Shown in pieces: positions 1 to 9,594 of a stretch of 64,000 nucleotides of DNA. The position numbers and the translations under genes are program-made. The DNA comes from an uncultured Helicobacter sp. (GTDB lineage Bacteria > Campylobacterota > Campylobacteria > Campylobacterales > Helicobacteraceae). The notes under the pieces were generated by a model. It did no database searches. It was not told the origin of the DNA and saw only the letters and a program-made list of their open reading frames with translations. The stretch spans positions 1 through 64,000 of the forward strand of contig CALVBL010000007.1 of NCBI GenBank assembly GCA_944325775.1, given 5' to 3'. Position 1 is the first letter of the stretch. The number at the start of each line of letters is the position of its first letter.

Positions 1-960
1 CTTGATAAGGGAAGCTTTATAGCATTTATCCCAAAGGGTAAATTTAGGAAAATGCTTGCTCTTTAGGAAAAAATTATACGCGATTTCTGAATCTCGTAGT
101 GGCTTAGCACTCCATTGGGTGGGGAGGATATAGCGTGCTTTGTGCTTGAGATTTTCTAGCAGGCTGGCATTGGTGCTTCCTCGATAGGTCGCTTTAAAAT
201 GCACAATATCTGGGAGATTCTCATATGTGCTTGATTGATTGGTGCCCTGTTGCGCGGTTTTGTAGGCTTGCTCGCAGGCATTTGGCATGAGATAGTCATC
301 GGCATCGACAAACATCACATATGCGCCACGCGCTTCTTGCATACCTCTAAGACGTGAAGCAAAAGTCCCGAGGTTGCGTGGATTGCGCAGAATCTGTATG
401 CGCAAATCGCGCTTGGCATATTCTCGTGCGATGGCTACGCTCTCATCACTCCCACAATCATCGATGATGAGAATCTCTATATCACTAAAGCTTTGATTGA
501 TACAAGATTCTAAACATCGCGCGATATAGGCTTGGACATTGTGCATTGGGATAATGAGGGAGACCTTAGTTTCTACCATAGCCCCCCTTATAGGATTTTT
601 AAACAATCCTTTCGAAGGTGTGTGTAGGTGGATTGTCTGATATAGTGTCGCACACGCGGTAGGCGCTAGGTAGTCATCAGCATCAAGACAGAGGATATAT
701 GTTCCTTTGGCGACTTTTTCTCCTGTTAAACGCGTTTGAAATAATCCGAGGTTTTTAGGATTATGGAGGATTGAGATTCTATCATCGTGTTTGGCGTATG
801 TTTTAGCGATTGCCACACTTGTATCACTCCCACAATCATCAACCACAATAATTTCTATGTCGCTAAAGGTCTGATTGATACACGAATCCAAACATCGTGC
901 GATGTAAGATTCTACATTATAAGTAGGGATAATGATAGAAAAAGCCGGTGTGTGACTCAT
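1..960 (-). CDS. Tandem/fused family 2 glycosyltransferase, 3' end beyond window
   Basis: One uninterrupted frame runs from the ATG at 960 to the left edge (320 codons seen). It holds two GT2 N-terminal modules. The first (about residues 1-117) has the opening strand FSIIIPTYN, the motif VVDDCGSD and the DXD-like LDADDY, then stops being GT2-like. The second starts at the internal ATG at 579 with VSLIIPMHN, LIIDDCGSD and VDADDY and continues further. The two modules are near-copies (IARCL.SCINQ.FSDIEI). A G6 run read on the minus strand (582-587) lies just before the second ATG and gives it a Shine-Dalgarno-like AAGGGG, so the second module may also be translated alone. GT2 enzymes transfer sugars from nucleotide donors, here probably to LPS or another surface glycan. 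The truncated first module looks like the product of recombination between tandem paralogues. Confidence 0.75.
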   Translation of the reverse strand, partial: MSHTPAFSIIIPTYNVESYIARCLDSCINQTFSDIEIIVVDDCGSDTSVAIAKTYAKHDDRISILHNPKNLGLFQTRLTGEKVAKGTYILCLDADDYLAPTACATLYQTIHLHTPSKGLFKNPIRGAMVETKVSLIIPMHNVQAYIARCLESCINQSFSDIEILIIDDCGSDESVAIAREYAKRDLRIQILRNPRNLGTFASRLRGMQEARGAYVMFVDADDYLMPNACEQAYKTAQQGTNQSSTYENLPDIVHFKATYRGSTNASLLENLKHKARYILPTQWSAKPLRDSEIAYNFFLKSKHFPKFTLWDKCYKASLIK

Positions 961-1041
961 ATCCAGCTCCTTATATCCCAGAGATTTGGCCACATATCGT
1001 AATCCTTACCCTAAGCCCTTATACGATCTGTGTATCAGGTG

Positions 1042-1662
1042 CTAGGACCTTGACTTCGTGTATATTTTATACACACCCATAACTACAAAGATTTGGGAGA
1101 TGAGATACACCACTCCTATGATAAGAGCAACAATAAGGAGCAAAAAGACAAATGCACCGCCAGAATCTACAGAATACTTCCCAAACACCATGCTAAAGCC
1201 AAAAATCACACCTAGTATAAATGAAGCTATAATTGCGATTTTAAAGGTTTTCCAAGCGGTAAGAAACTCTCGATTGCCCGTGAGATATGCCATAATGTAG
1301 CTCATCTTGCGGGCATAATAGATGTAGGCGATGGCATAGACAAGGGCGAGTATGAGGACGAGTAGATCGTGCATAGCTGTAAATATATCTCCTGAAGCAA
1401 ATAACCCACCCACAAAGACCACAACAATAGGTGTGATAAATAAAGCAAAATAGTATTTAAATATCGGGGATTGCGTGAGCGTGGAAAATCTATACAAACC
1501 AATGAATCCTATAACTATGCCAATGAGCCAAATTAGCGCGCTAAGATTATCGCTTACAATCCTAAGTATACTTCCTACAATATAGATACCAATCCCCCAT
1601 AGCATTAAGCTTCTAGCAGTTTTGAGCTCGGGGGTGCTATCGATGTGATATGTCTCTTGCAT
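1042..1662 (-). CDS. Hypothetical polytopic inner-membrane protein
   Basis: A 206-residue protein that I do not recognise. After a short polar N-terminus (QETYHIDSTPELK) it has about six hydrophobic segments, including LMLWGIGIYIVGSIL, LIWLIGIVIGFIGLY, ALFITPIVVVFVGGLF, LLVLILALVYAIAYIYY, IAIIASFILGVIFGF and FVFLLLIVALIIGVVYLI. It is therefore an integral membrane protein, probably inner membrane. I chose the ATG at 1662 because GGAAGG lies eight bases upstream. A longer in-frame start at 1716 would overlap the end of pgk and has no clear ribosome site. It lies just downstream of pgk on the same strand and could share its transcript. No catalytic motif is visible. Confidence 0.7.
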   Translation of the reverse strand: MQETYHIDSTPELKTARSLMLWGIGIYIVGSILRIVSDNLSALIWLIGIVIGFIGLYRFSTLTQSPIFKYYFALFITPIVVVFVGGLFASGDIFTAMHDLLVLILALVYAIAYIYYARKMSYIMAYLTGNREFLTAWKTFKIAIIASFILGVIFGFSMVFGKYSVDSGGAFVFLLLIVALIIGVVYLISQIFVVMGVYKIYTKSRS

Positions 1663-1687
1663 AGTGCCCCTTCCAATACTTTTGGTG

Positions 1688-2908
1688 TTATGAATCTTTT
1701 TTATCCAATACTTCAAATGCCGGCAATACTTCGCCCTCTAGTAACTCCAAGCTCGCGCCACCGCCTGTGGAGATAAAGCTCATATTATCCCGTTCGCCGG
1801 CTTTGTCGATGGCATCGGCAGTGTCGCCACCACCGATGAGGCTAAAGGCATAGGTATCGCTCACAGCGTGCGCAAGGCTAAATGTTCCGCGTGAGAATGC
1901 ACCGATCTCATAGATTCCCAAAGGTCCATTCCAAATGATCGTCTGTGAATCTCTCACCACCTCGCCAAAAAGCCTTGTCGTCGCTGGTCCTATATCCACT
2001 GCCATATAGCCCTCGGGTATGTCTTGAGCTGGGGTGACTTTGATATGTTCGTGCTTTTTGATATCATCGGTGCTGACGACATCCACGGGTAGGTAGATTT
2101 TGACTTTTTTCTCTTTGGCAGTATCGAGAATCTTGCGCGCTTCTGCGACGAGATCGTCCTCTACGAGGGATTTTTGCATATCAAAGCCGCGCGCTTTTAA
2201 GAAGGTATTGCTCATCGCGCCGCCGATGATGATCTTATCTATTGAATCTAAGATATTATAGAGTAGAGTGAGCTTGGAGCTTACCTTGCTCCCGCCTACG
2301 ATGAGTAGCACGGGCTTTAGCGGATTGGCTAGGGCTTTGGCAAAGGAGTCGATTTCTTTTTTGAGCAGGATTCCCGCGACTTTTTGCTGGGCGTATTTGG
2401 CGATACCATAGGTGCTAGCGTGTGCCCTGTGGCTCGTGCCAAAGGCGTCATTGACATACACATCACACAGCGCACCTAGCTTGGCAGAGAGCTCATCGCT
2501 GTTTTTTTCCTCACCTTCGTAATAGCGGATATTTTCTAGCAAAATCACGGCATTTGCGGTGCTGATACTCTCTTGTAGGACTTTAACAGATTCTATACTA
2601 TCAGCAAACGCCACTTCTTTGCCCAGCAGTCGCTCCACGCGCTTTAGGATATGCTTGAGTGAAAACTCTGGTGCGTGCCCTTTGGGACGCCCTAGGTGGC
2701 TCACAAGTGTGATATTTTTGGCTCCATTGTCAATGCAATAATTTATCGTGGGCAATGCCTCGCGGATACGTGTATCATCAGAGATATTAAAGTCTTCGTC
2801 CATTGGGACATTAAAATCCACACGGATAAGCACGCGCTTATCGCGCACATCTATATCGCGGATACTTTTGACACCTTGCATAAGCTGGATACCGGCTACT
2901 TGTTTCAT
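1688..2908 (-). CDS. pgk: Phosphoglycerate kinase
   Basis: Reversible transfer of phosphate from 1,3-bisphosphoglycerate to ADP in glycolysis and gluconeogenesis, in the cytosol. 406 residues, the usual length. The N-terminal signature [15 protein letters not shown], the substrate-binding arginines ([17 protein letters not shown]), the hinge GGSKVSSK and the C-terminal nucleotide site GGGDTADAI with [13 protein letters not shown] are all present. The ATG at 2908 follows AAGGA at a good distance; a second methionine nine residues in is a weaker alternative. Upstream on the same strand are a HIT protein and an antiporter. gap is not adjacent as in many bacteria but sits 37 kb away in this window. 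Confidence 0.97.
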   Translation of the reverse strand: MKQVAGIQLMQGVKSIRDIDVRDKRVLIRVDFNVPMDEDFNISDDTRIREALPTINYCIDNGAKNITLVSHLGRPKGHAPEFSLKHILKRVERLLGKEVAFADSIESVKVLQESISTANAVILLENIRYYEGEEKNSDELSAKLGALCDVYVNDAFGTSHRAHASTYGIAKYAQQKVAGILLKKEIDSFAKALANPLKPVLLIVGGSKVSSKLTLLYNILDSIDKIIIGGAMSNTFLKARGFDMQKSLVEDDLVAEARKILDTAKEKKVKIYLPVDVVSTDDIKKHEHIKVTPAQDIPEGYMAVDIGPATTRLFGEVVRDSQTIIWNGPLGIYEIGAFSRGTFSLAHAVSDTYAFSLIGGGDTADAIDKAGERDNMSFISTGGGASLELLEGEVLPAFEVLDKKDS

Positions 2909-2967
2909 TGCTATCCTTTGTTTTGATTTGAGCGGGGTATTGTACTATAAATTTGCTAGAGTTATAC

Positions 2968-3291
2968 TCAAAAGCTACCGAGTTTTTGCCCACCGAGTAT
3001 GTGAAAATGCAAATGCGGCACTTCCTGTCCGCCGTGTGTGCCGATGTTGCTAATGATCCTGTAGCCGCTTTGCTCTATGTCTAGCACTCTAACGACCTCT
3101 TGGATAAAGCCACTAAGCTCACCTAGTAGCTTAGGATCTGCTTCTTGGAAGTCTTTGACACATTTTTTGGGGATCGCAAGGACATGGATCGTTGCCTTGG
3201 GTGCGATGTCATAAAATGCCAAAAACTTCTCGTTTTCTAGCACTTTTTTGCATGGGATTTCTCCGGCGACAATTTTCTCAAATACGGTCAT
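2968..3291 (-). CDS. HIT-family nucleotide-binding protein (HINT-like)
   Basis: 107 residues, typical of bacterial HINT proteins, which hydrolyse purine nucleoside phosphoramidates and related adenylated compounds in the cytosol. The histidine triad is clear at the C-terminus (VPHLHFHILGG), preceded by the conserved N-terminal FEKIVAGEIPCKKV and the central GELSGFIQEV helix. It lies between the antiporter gene (27 bases upstream) and pgk on the same strand. The precise substrate cannot be read from the sequence. Confidence 0.9.
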   Translation of the reverse strand: MTVFEKIVAGEIPCKKVLENEKFLAFYDIAPKATIHVLAIPKKCVKDFQEADPKLLGELSGFIQEVVRVLDIEQSGYRIISNIGTHGGQEVPHLHFHILGGQKLGSF

Positions 3292-3318
3292 TTATACCTC
3301 CTTGGTGTGAAGTGGGTA

Positions 3319-4509
3319 TTATAGCATATCCTGCTTGGGATTGCTTGGTCTGTGCCATGTGTAGATGATTTTAATCGCGATACTAAAGAGTATGCCCTCA
3401 AAGATCGCTCCAAAGATACACGAAGTGTATAGTGATGGCGTGATCACACCAAACTGCAGCCCCATACTTGCTGTGATAACTAAAAAGGTCAGCGGCATAC
3501 AATCACTAAGAGCAAAGAGCATGGTGTTTTTGAGACTCTTAAAAAATCGCAAGAACACGAGCATAGATGCGCTGATACGAATGGCAAGCATACCAAAGAT
3601 GATATAGAGCGCGTGCAGCAGGATTACGGGGGATTCTAACACGCTGGATATATGGATAGTCGTACCCACATAGACGAAAAAAAACGGCACAAAGAAGCCA
3701 AAGCCCATGTCGTTGAGTTTTTCGGGTAGGGTGTGCTTGTATTTGAAATAAGTCGAGAGGATCACACCCGCGATGAATGCGCCTAGCACTTTTTCTAAAT
3801 GCAATCCCGTGGTGAGCACGATAAAAACAAATATGAGCATAAACACAAAGCGCAGATCTTGGGAATTGGTATCATCGTGAGGGAGGATTAAGAGCTTGAG
3901 ATTAGGAAACCACCAAAATAAAATATTTGCGAGCTTGAATACACCTACGATACATACCAAAAATATGCCCAAAATGAGGAGATTCTCACCTAATTGCCAG
4001 TTTAAACCATAGCGATATATGCCCTCCAGCGTGACAAGTACAGCTATGCTCACGACTTCACCTAGGATCCCGATTTTTAGCGCGAGATTGAGCCATGGTC
4101 TGTGCTTGCCATAATCGCGGATAAGCGCCATAATCATACCCAGACTCATCACAGGTAGCAGCGCGATAAAGATCAGCGGGAGTTTAAGCACCACCACCAC
4201 CGCTATTGAGAATCCATACAGGCTTGCGAAGTAGAGCAGCGCTTGGTAGAGAAATTTACGCCCCATAGAGAGAAAGGATTTCAGATCCACCTCCAATCCA
4301 CACAAAAACATCAAAAACAACAAGCCAATATTTGCCACGATAGGAATGTAGGTATTTTCTGAATCTACCAAGCCAAAATACCGCCCTATGATACCTAAAA
4401 GGATCTCTGTCACCACAATGGGGATTTTAGTCGCAGTGCTTAGCGGTACGGCGATGGTGATGAGGATCGCGATAGAGACAAAGGGCAAAAGTGGCGCGAT
4501 AGATTCCAT
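3319..4509 (-). CDS. CPA2-type cation:proton antiporter
   Basis: A 396-residue polytopic membrane protein of the Kef/NapA (monovalent cation:proton antiporter 2) class, with about 12 hydrophobic segments and no cytoplasmic TrkA-N domain. Typical features are the N-terminal PLSTATKIPIVVTEILLGI, then LLFLMFLCGLEVDLKSF, and a later LHLEKVLGAFIAGVILS. It probably exchanges Na+ or K+ for protons across the inner membrane. I chose the ATG at 4509 because AGGAG sits five bases upstream; an in-frame GTG at 4527 lacks such a site. It starts four bases after purN ends, so the two are probably cotranscribed. Confidence 0.85.
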   Translation of the reverse strand: MESIAPLLPFVSIAILITIAVPLSTATKIPIVVTEILLGIIGRYFGLVDSENTYIPIVANIGLLFLMFLCGLEVDLKSFLSMGRKFLYQALLYFASLYGFSIAVVVVLKLPLIFIALLPVMSLGMIMALIRDYGKHRPWLNLALKIGILGEVVSIAVLVTLEGIYRYGLNWQLGENLLILGIFLVCIVGVFKLANILFWWFPNLKLLILPHDDTNSQDLRFVFMLIFVFIVLTTGLHLEKVLGAFIAGVILSTYFKYKHTLPEKLNDMGFGFFVPFFFVYVGTTIHISSVLESPVILLHALYIIFGMLAIRISASMLVFLRFFKSLKNTMLFALSDCMPLTFLVITASMGLQFGVITPSLYTSCIFGAIFEGILFSIAIKIIYTWHRPSNPKQDML

Positions 4510-4513
4510 AATA

Positions 4514-5113
4514 TCAGCTCCTAGCACGGAGATTAAGCGCGCACAAAAGTGCTTGTGGGAAAAGTGTGTATTCTAGCGCGTGGATTCTGGATTCGAAGTC
4601 TTGGAGAGATTCTCCACTGATTTTGGGGAGCTTTTCTTGCATAATGATCGTGCCAGAATCTAGCTCATCACTGACCCAATGCACACTCACACCCCCAAAG
4701 TCCTGTGTGGATTCAAAACTGTCTCTGATTGCGTGCGCACCTTTATGGTGGGGTAAAAATGATGGGTGGATATTGACCGCGCGTATATGTTGGGTGAAAA
4801 TAGGCGTGAGGATTCTCATAAATCCGCTTAGCACACACAATACAGGCTCATAGCGTCTAATCTCGCGCACCAGCAACGTATCATAGACTTCACGCTCTAA
4901 GCCCTTGTGCGAGAGCACAAGACAGGGGATATGAAACTCTTGCAGGGCTTGTATGCCTTTAGCCTGTGGATTATTGCAGATTGTAGCGACCACCTCTATA
5001 CGACACACACACTCGCACTCATCGACAAACTCACGCAAATGCAGGGTGCGGATAAGGTTGAGCATATTACTCCCTGTGCCGCTAAAGAGGATACAGATCT
5101 TGATTGTTTTCAT
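4514..5113 (-). CDS. purN: Phosphoribosylglycinamide formyltransferase
   Basis: Transfers a formyl group from 10-formyl-tetrahydrofolate to GAR, the third step of de novo purine synthesis. 199 residues, normal for PurN. The N-terminal loop LFSGTGSNM, the catalytic NIHPSFLPHHKGAHA (Asn and His) and the VHWVSDELDSG region with the catalytic Asp are all present. The related hydrolase PurU would carry an extra N-terminal ACT domain, which is absent here. It is preceded by a small gene and followed after four bases by the antiporter gene. Confidence 0.93.
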   Translation of the reverse strand: MKTIKICILFSGTGSNMLNLIRTLHLREFVDECECVCRIEVVATICNNPQAKGIQALQEFHIPCLVLSHKGLEREVYDTLLVREIRRYEPVLCVLSGFMRILTPIFTQHIRAVNIHPSFLPHHKGAHAIRDSFESTQDFGGVSVHWVSDELDSGTIIMQEKLPKISGESLQDFESRIHALEYTLFPQALLCALNLRARS

Positions 5114-5116
5114 AGG

Positions 5117-5380
5117 CTAATTCTTTGGAATATTGTTAGCAAAAAGCTCTTTGTGGCTTTGGCGCAGAGATTCTATGGTTTTTATCATCTCATCAATCCC
5201 ATAGGGGCTCTCATCATCGTATTCTAGTGAATCTAACAGCTCCTCATAGCTCTCAAGCGCATCTTCTAGCTTGTCTCTTTTCACACCGGCATAATACAGC
5301 GCGACACTCAACGTATCGATAAGCTGCGTGGCGAGTTCTTGGATTGAGATTTGTGAATCTTTATGCTGTGTGTGTTTCAT
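5117..5380 (-). CDS. Small hypothetical acidic protein
   Basis: 87 residues, predicted helical, with an acidic middle (KLEDALESYEELLDSLEYDDESPYG), no signal peptide and no membrane segment. I do not recognise the family. The start at 5380 is well supported by AGGAGG a few bases upstream, and the gene ends three bases before purN, so it is very likely real and translated in the same operon. No function can be assigned. Confidence 0.7.
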   Translation of the reverse strand: MKHTQHKDSQISIQELATQLIDTLSVALYYAGVKRDKLEDALESYEELLDSLEYDDESPYGIDEMIKTIESLRQSHKELFANNIPKN

Positions 5381-5412
5381 CGCATACCTCCTGTGATATA
5401 GAATCTAGCTCA

Positions 5413-6492
5413 TTATAGAATCTGGAGCTTTTGGAGGACTTGCTTTTTGATATCTGCATAGCAAAAGCTCTCTCTAAAGCCCTCAATCTTGCCTCCAGAG
5501 GCATTTTTATGCCCACCTCCATTAAAATACTCCTTGCTCAAAGCACTCACATCGCAGTTGCCATTGGCGCGCAGACTCACATTGCCCTTGCTATTGACAT
5601 CGATATAGAAATCATATTCGGGATTGGCGTGCAAAAAGAGATTGGCTAGCACGCTGATTCCACCCATACTATAGCTCAAAAATCCCAGCTTGTCTTGGAA
5701 ATGGATAGAGCATTCTTGTTTCTTGTCCTGCAAAAGTCTCACTTGAGCTTGTGAAGTGATAGAATCCATCGTCTGCGTGTATGGGTCACCACCTAAAATC
5801 TGCTTTTTGATACAAAAGAGTGCGTTATCAAACTCCACCGCGCCATTTTCGCGATTTAGGTAGTCTTTGGTGGATTCTATAAGGCGAAATTTATAGAATC
5901 TATGCTCATTATCAAACATAAAGCGGTTGAGCTCATTGCTCGCACTGATCATTCCCATAGCGACTTTGCCAAACTCAAAGTTATAGCCCTCTTCTAGCCA
6001 AATATCCACAGAATTTGTCATCTCTACGAGATTGTGTAGCCATGGCTGATGTGCAGGGATTTTGAGTGTGTAGTACTCTAGGAGATATTCCCAAGTGATC
6101 TTAGTCGCACACCGCGTAGAATCTAAAAAATACCACGGATATTTATTCGCGCATTCTTGCCCACTGATGTGATGATCTAGAAGTATGAGATCTATCTCAT
6201 AGCCTTGCTCGCGCAGATCTTGGACTTGTTTATCAAGGCTGGCAGATTCTGTAAGGGTGAGATTGAGATCTGTAATAAGAATGAGATAAGAAAGGGGCTT
6301 GCGGAGCTGGAATTTTGTGCTAAGTTTTTGGGTGAGATCGGAAGTGATAGATTCTAAGATAGAATCTAGGCGCACGCTCACCTCTTTGCCATAGTTGGCG
6401 TTAAAAAACACGATGTCATCAAAAAATTCTTTAGCGATAAACTGACAAGTGTAGCCGTCCAAGTCAGTGTGAGAGAGATGAAAAACCTTCAT
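5413..6492 (-). CDS. DHH-family phosphoesterase
   Basis: 359 residues of the DHH/DHHA1 superfamily (RecJ, NrnA and NrnB relatives). Metal-binding motifs are visible in order: HTDLDGYTC near the N-terminus, LITDLNLT, the DHH itself in LLLDHHISGQE, and the C-terminal DHHA1 glycine-rich GGGHKNASGG. Family members cleave short oligonucleotides, cyclic dinucleotides or related phosphoesters in the cytosol; the closest type is probably NrnB-like. AAGGAG precedes the ATG at 6492. It lies directly downstream of flhA, an arrangement I also recall from H. pylori (HP1041-HP1042), so it may be co-expressed with flagellar genes without being a flagellar part. Confidence 0.88.
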   Translation of the reverse strand: MKVFHLSHTDLDGYTCQFIAKEFFDDIVFFNANYGKEVSVRLDSILESITSDLTQKLSTKFQLRKPLSYLILITDLNLTLTESASLDKQVQDLREQGYEIDLILLDHHISGQECANKYPWYFLDSTRCATKITWEYLLEYYTLKIPAHQPWLHNLVEMTNSVDIWLEEGYNFEFGKVAMGMISASNELNRFMFDNEHRFYKFRLIESTKDYLNRENGAVEFDNALFCIKKQILGGDPYTQTMDSITSQAQVRLLQDKKQECSIHFQDKLGFLSYSMGGISVLANLFLHANPEYDFYIDVNSKGNVSLRANGNCDVSALSKEYFNGGGHKNASGGKIEGFRESFCYADIKKQVLQKLQIL

Positions 6493-6500
6493 AAAACTCC

Positions 6501-8729
6501 TTATAGTGCTATATCCACTTCAGAGAGCAGCTCGTATCTGATGTGTGTGTCGATCTCGGCATTGCTTAGCACCACGACATTGCTAAGGGTTTTGTGCTTG
6601 TGGCGATACTGCTCTGTGAGGTTTGCGATACCCTTGCGCAATCGATAATCCACTAGTAACACCACCGGCACGATACCGCGCTCACTTAGGATATGGGCTT
6701 GGGTGGCTATGGCATCGCTTAGGGCTTCACTCTCATCGGTATTAAGTAGCAGGGCGCGTTCTTTGAGTTTGCCAAAGAGAAACTGCTCTACGCGCGCAGA
6801 GAGGATCATTGCTTTGAGGATATTGTCATCGGATTTGTAGAGATCAGTGATCGTCCTAGAGAGGCGCGCACGCACTTGCTCTACGAGTGAATCTATATCG
6901 TTTTGCAGCACCGGATACACATCTACGAGGCTTTCTAGGATCGTGATCATATCGCGGATTGGGATTCCCTCGTGTAGTAGGCTTTGGAGCACTTTTTTGA
7001 TTGTGCTAAGTGAGATGTTTTGGGCTTCGGATACGATGGTGGGATATCTATTGGCAAGCTTATTCATTAGGGTTTTGACTTCATCGATGGTGATAAATTC
7101 TTCGGCGTATTCTTTGATAAGCTCGGTTAAGTGCGTGGTGATGACATTGGCGGGATCGATGATTGTGTAGCCTTGGATCGCTGCATCGTCCTTTTGAGAT
7201 ATGTCAATCCACAGCGCGTCCATACCAAACACCGGCTCTTTGGTCGGGATACCCTCGATACTTTCTTTATCCACTACCATGCCTGTATCCATCGCAAGCA
7301 TTTTATCTGGCATCACACTACCACTGCCTATCACCACGCTTTTTAAGATGATGTTATAGGCGTTTGGATCTAGGTTGAGATTGTCTTTTATCCGTACTTG
7401 TGGGATCAAAAATCCATAATCACTCGCGACTTTTTTACGCATAGATCGTATGCGCTCTAGCAAATCCCCATTTTGGCGCACATCCACGAGTTTGATGAGG
7501 CTATATCCTAAGTGAATCTCTAGCACCTCCACTTTGAGGGCTTCATTGAGCATAGCCTCTTCTTGCTCGCGGATCTCTTCTTCACTTTTTTGTTCTTTTT
7601 GTTTTTTGTGTCGTTCTATATCCTCTGGTGTGGCAGTGGTAGTGGGCTTGGTAGGGGATTGGGTCTTGATATTGAGGTATTTGTCAAGCCAAGATTCTAT
7701 AATGTGAAAAAAGCTCTTAGAATCTTCCCTACTGCCAAGCCACGCGATGAGAAAAAAGAACACACCTACAAACCCAAGTGAGATCGGCAGTCCGGGTACA
7801 AGCGCAAACATACAGAGAATAAAGCCCACGATAAGCAGAATCTTAGAATTGCCAACAATCTGGGTAACAATGTCGCTAGCAAAGCTTGTATCGCTACTTT
7901 TTGCTGCGCGCGTGGTGATGATACCTGTAGCGGTAGCGATGATGAGCGCGGGGATCTGACCCACCAAGCCATCGCCAATAGTGAGGATTGTAAATGTCTG
8001 CGCACTCTGGGCGATACTGAGATTATACTCAAACACACCGATGAGGAAGCCACCGATGATATTCACAAGCGTGATGATGATAGCAGCGATCGCATCGCCT
8101 TTGACGAATTTGCTCGCTCCATCCATCGTGCCGTAAAAATCCGCTTCTTGCTGGAGCGATTCACGTCTTGCACGTGCCTCTTCTTGATTGATAAGCCCGG
8201 CGTTGAGATCTGCATCGATCGCCATTTGCTTACCGGGCATCGCATCAAGTGTGAATCTCGCTCGCACCTCGGTTACACGCGTCGCACCATTGGTGATCAC
8301 GATGAGATTGACGATTACAAGGATACTAAAGACAATAATTCCAATGACATAATTACCCTCCGCGACAAAACGTCCAAAGGCATTGATGATACTGCTGACA
8401 TTATCCGCGCCATTATAGCCCTCTGCGAGGATCATACGCGTGGTGGCGACATTGAGCGCGAGGCGATAGAGTGTCACGATGAGCAGGATCGTGGGGAATG
8501 CCGAAAACTCGGTTGGCTTGTCGATGTAGAGTGCCATTAGAATAATAAGCACAGAGAGCGCGAGGGAAATACTAAGCAAAAAGTCCAGCACATGGCTGGG
8601 TAATGGCACGATGATAATTGCCATAATGATAATGATAAAAAGCACGATACTAAGGTCTTTTGAACCCATAAGTGTCCGCGCAAAAGGCATAATTTTTTGT
8701 GATAAAACTTTTTGGATTGTGTTTGCCAA
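6501..8729 (-). CDS. flhA: Flagellar type III export protein FlhA
   Basis: Core inner-membrane component of the flagellar type III export gate; its C-terminal ring docks chaperone-substrate complexes. 742 residues with the N-terminal membrane half (residues about 25-330, beginning with the hydrophobic run after [10 protein letters not shown]), the conserved FHIPEP-type cytoplasmic loop ([42 protein letters not shown]) and a long cytoplasmic domain after residue 360. The start is TTG at 8729, preceded by AAGGGCGAG; no ATG fits as well. In the H. pylori literature FlhA also feeds into the RpoN/FliA regulatory cascade. Confidence 0.97.
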   Translation of the reverse strand: MANTIQKVLSQKIMPFARTLMGSKDLSIVLFIIIIMAIIIVPLPSHVLDFLLSISLALSVLIILMALYIDKPTEFSAFPTILLIVTLYRLALNVATTRMILAEGYNGADNVSSIINAFGRFVAEGNYVIGIIVFSILVIVNLIVITNGATRVTEVRARFTLDAMPGKQMAIDADLNAGLINQEEARARRESLQQEADFYGTMDGASKFVKGDAIAAIIITLVNIIGGFLIGVFEYNLSIAQSAQTFTILTIGDGLVGQIPALIIATATGIITTRAAKSSDTSFASDIVTQIVGNSKILLIVGFILCMFALVPGLPISLGFVGVFFFLIAWLGSREDSKSFFHIIESWLDKYLNIKTQSPTKPTTTATPEDIERHKKQKEQKSEEEIREQEEAMLNEALKVEVLEIHLGYSLIKLVDVRQNGDLLERIRSMRKKVASDYGFLIPQVRIKDNLNLDPNAYNIILKSVVIGSGSVMPDKMLAMDTGMVVDKESIEGIPTKEPVFGMDALWIDISQKDDAAIQGYTIIDPANVITTHLTELIKEYAEEFITIDEVKTLMNKLANRYPTIVSEAQNISLSTIKKVLQSLLHEGIPIRDMITILESLVDVYPVLQNDIDSLVEQVRARLSRTITDLYKSDDNILKAMILSARVEQFLFGKLKERALLLNTDESEALSDAIATQAHILSERGIVPVVLLVDYRLRKGIANLTEQYRHKHKTLSNVVVLSNAEIDTHIRYELLSEVDIAL

Positions 8730-8802
8730 ACTCGCCCTTTTATACGATGATTCTGATTTGTGTTATGTTTAGGGATTTTAACAAGATTTATGTAAAACTT
8801 TG

Positions 8803-9594
8803 CTAAGTGAGCGCAAAAGTCTCTCGTTCTTTGTCTTTAAACGCGCAGATGTGAGTGTAGCCAAGGCTTAGAGCAAGATCCCTGCAGATTTCATAGCCTG
8901 CGCCTACTTGCTCTATGCTGTGTGCGTCCGAAGAAAAGGTGATGGGGATCTCTAGCTTTTTAGCGATTTGGAGAATCTCGCGCGATGGGTATTGCTCCGC
9001 ACAGGGTTTGCGTAGCCCAGCACTATTTATCTCTAGCACGCAAGCATTGTCTTTGATAGATTCTAGAGTGGTGCGGAGCTTGGGGAGCAGGGCAGAGGGT
9101 GGGGGGTTATCAAAGACTTTGAGCAGATCAAAATGCCCGATGATCTGAAACAATCCGCTCTGTGCCATCGCCGCGATAGAATCCAAATACTCACTCCAGC
9201 ATTGTGTCATATCCGCGTGTTTGTAACGCCCGATAAACTCGGGATTATCAAAGCCCCATTCGTTGAGAAAATGCACCGAACCTATGAGATAATCCACTTT
9301 TGCCTCAAGTACGGCAGATTCTATAAATTCTTCTTTGCCCTTGATGAAATCCACCTCCAAGCCTATGCGCACATCGATCTGCTCATCGTATCGCTCGCGC
9401 AGAGATTTTATCGTGCTCATATACTCGGGCAGCTCGCTTAGTGCCATACGATATTCTGGATCAAACGCCATAGGTGCGTGGCAGGAAAAGCCATAGATAT
9501 TTATGCCAAGTTCGATGGCTTTTTGGAGATATTGCTCTGGTGTGCCGCTGGCGTGGTGGCATAGCGGCGTGTGGTTGTGCAAATCAACGCGCAT
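8803..9594 (-). CDS. PHP-domain histidinol-phosphatase-like protein
   Basis: 263 residues with the polymerase-and-histidinol-phosphatase metal-binding fold. Visible motifs are DLHNHTPLCHHASG at the N-terminus, GFSCHAP, GLEVDF, GSVHFLNEW, IGHFDLLK and FSSDAHS, which together supply the His/Asp/Glu ligands of a trinuclear site. By homology it dephosphorylates histidinol phosphate in histidine biosynthesis (HisK type), although PHP proteins include other phosphoesterases. The ATG at 9594 overlaps the ubiE stop by one base, so translation is coupled. No other his genes are nearby. Confidence 0.8.
   Translation of the reverse strand: MRVDLHNHTPLCHHASGTPEQYLQKAIELGINIYGFSCHAPMAFDPEYRMALSELPEYMSTIKSLRERYDEQIDVRIGLEVDFIKGKEEFIESAVLEAKVDYLIGSVHFLNEWGFDNPEFIGRYKHADMTQCWSEYLDSIAAMAQSGLFQIIGHFDLLKVFDNPPPSALLPKLRTTLESIKDNACVLEINSAGLRKPCAEQYPSREILQIAKKLEIPITFSSDAHSIEQVGAGYEICRDLALSLGYTHICAFKDKERETFALT

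Noticed and set aside
2748..3053. 101-codon plus-strand frame opposite pgk and the HIT gene
   Set aside because: Shadow of two well-supported minus-strand genes.
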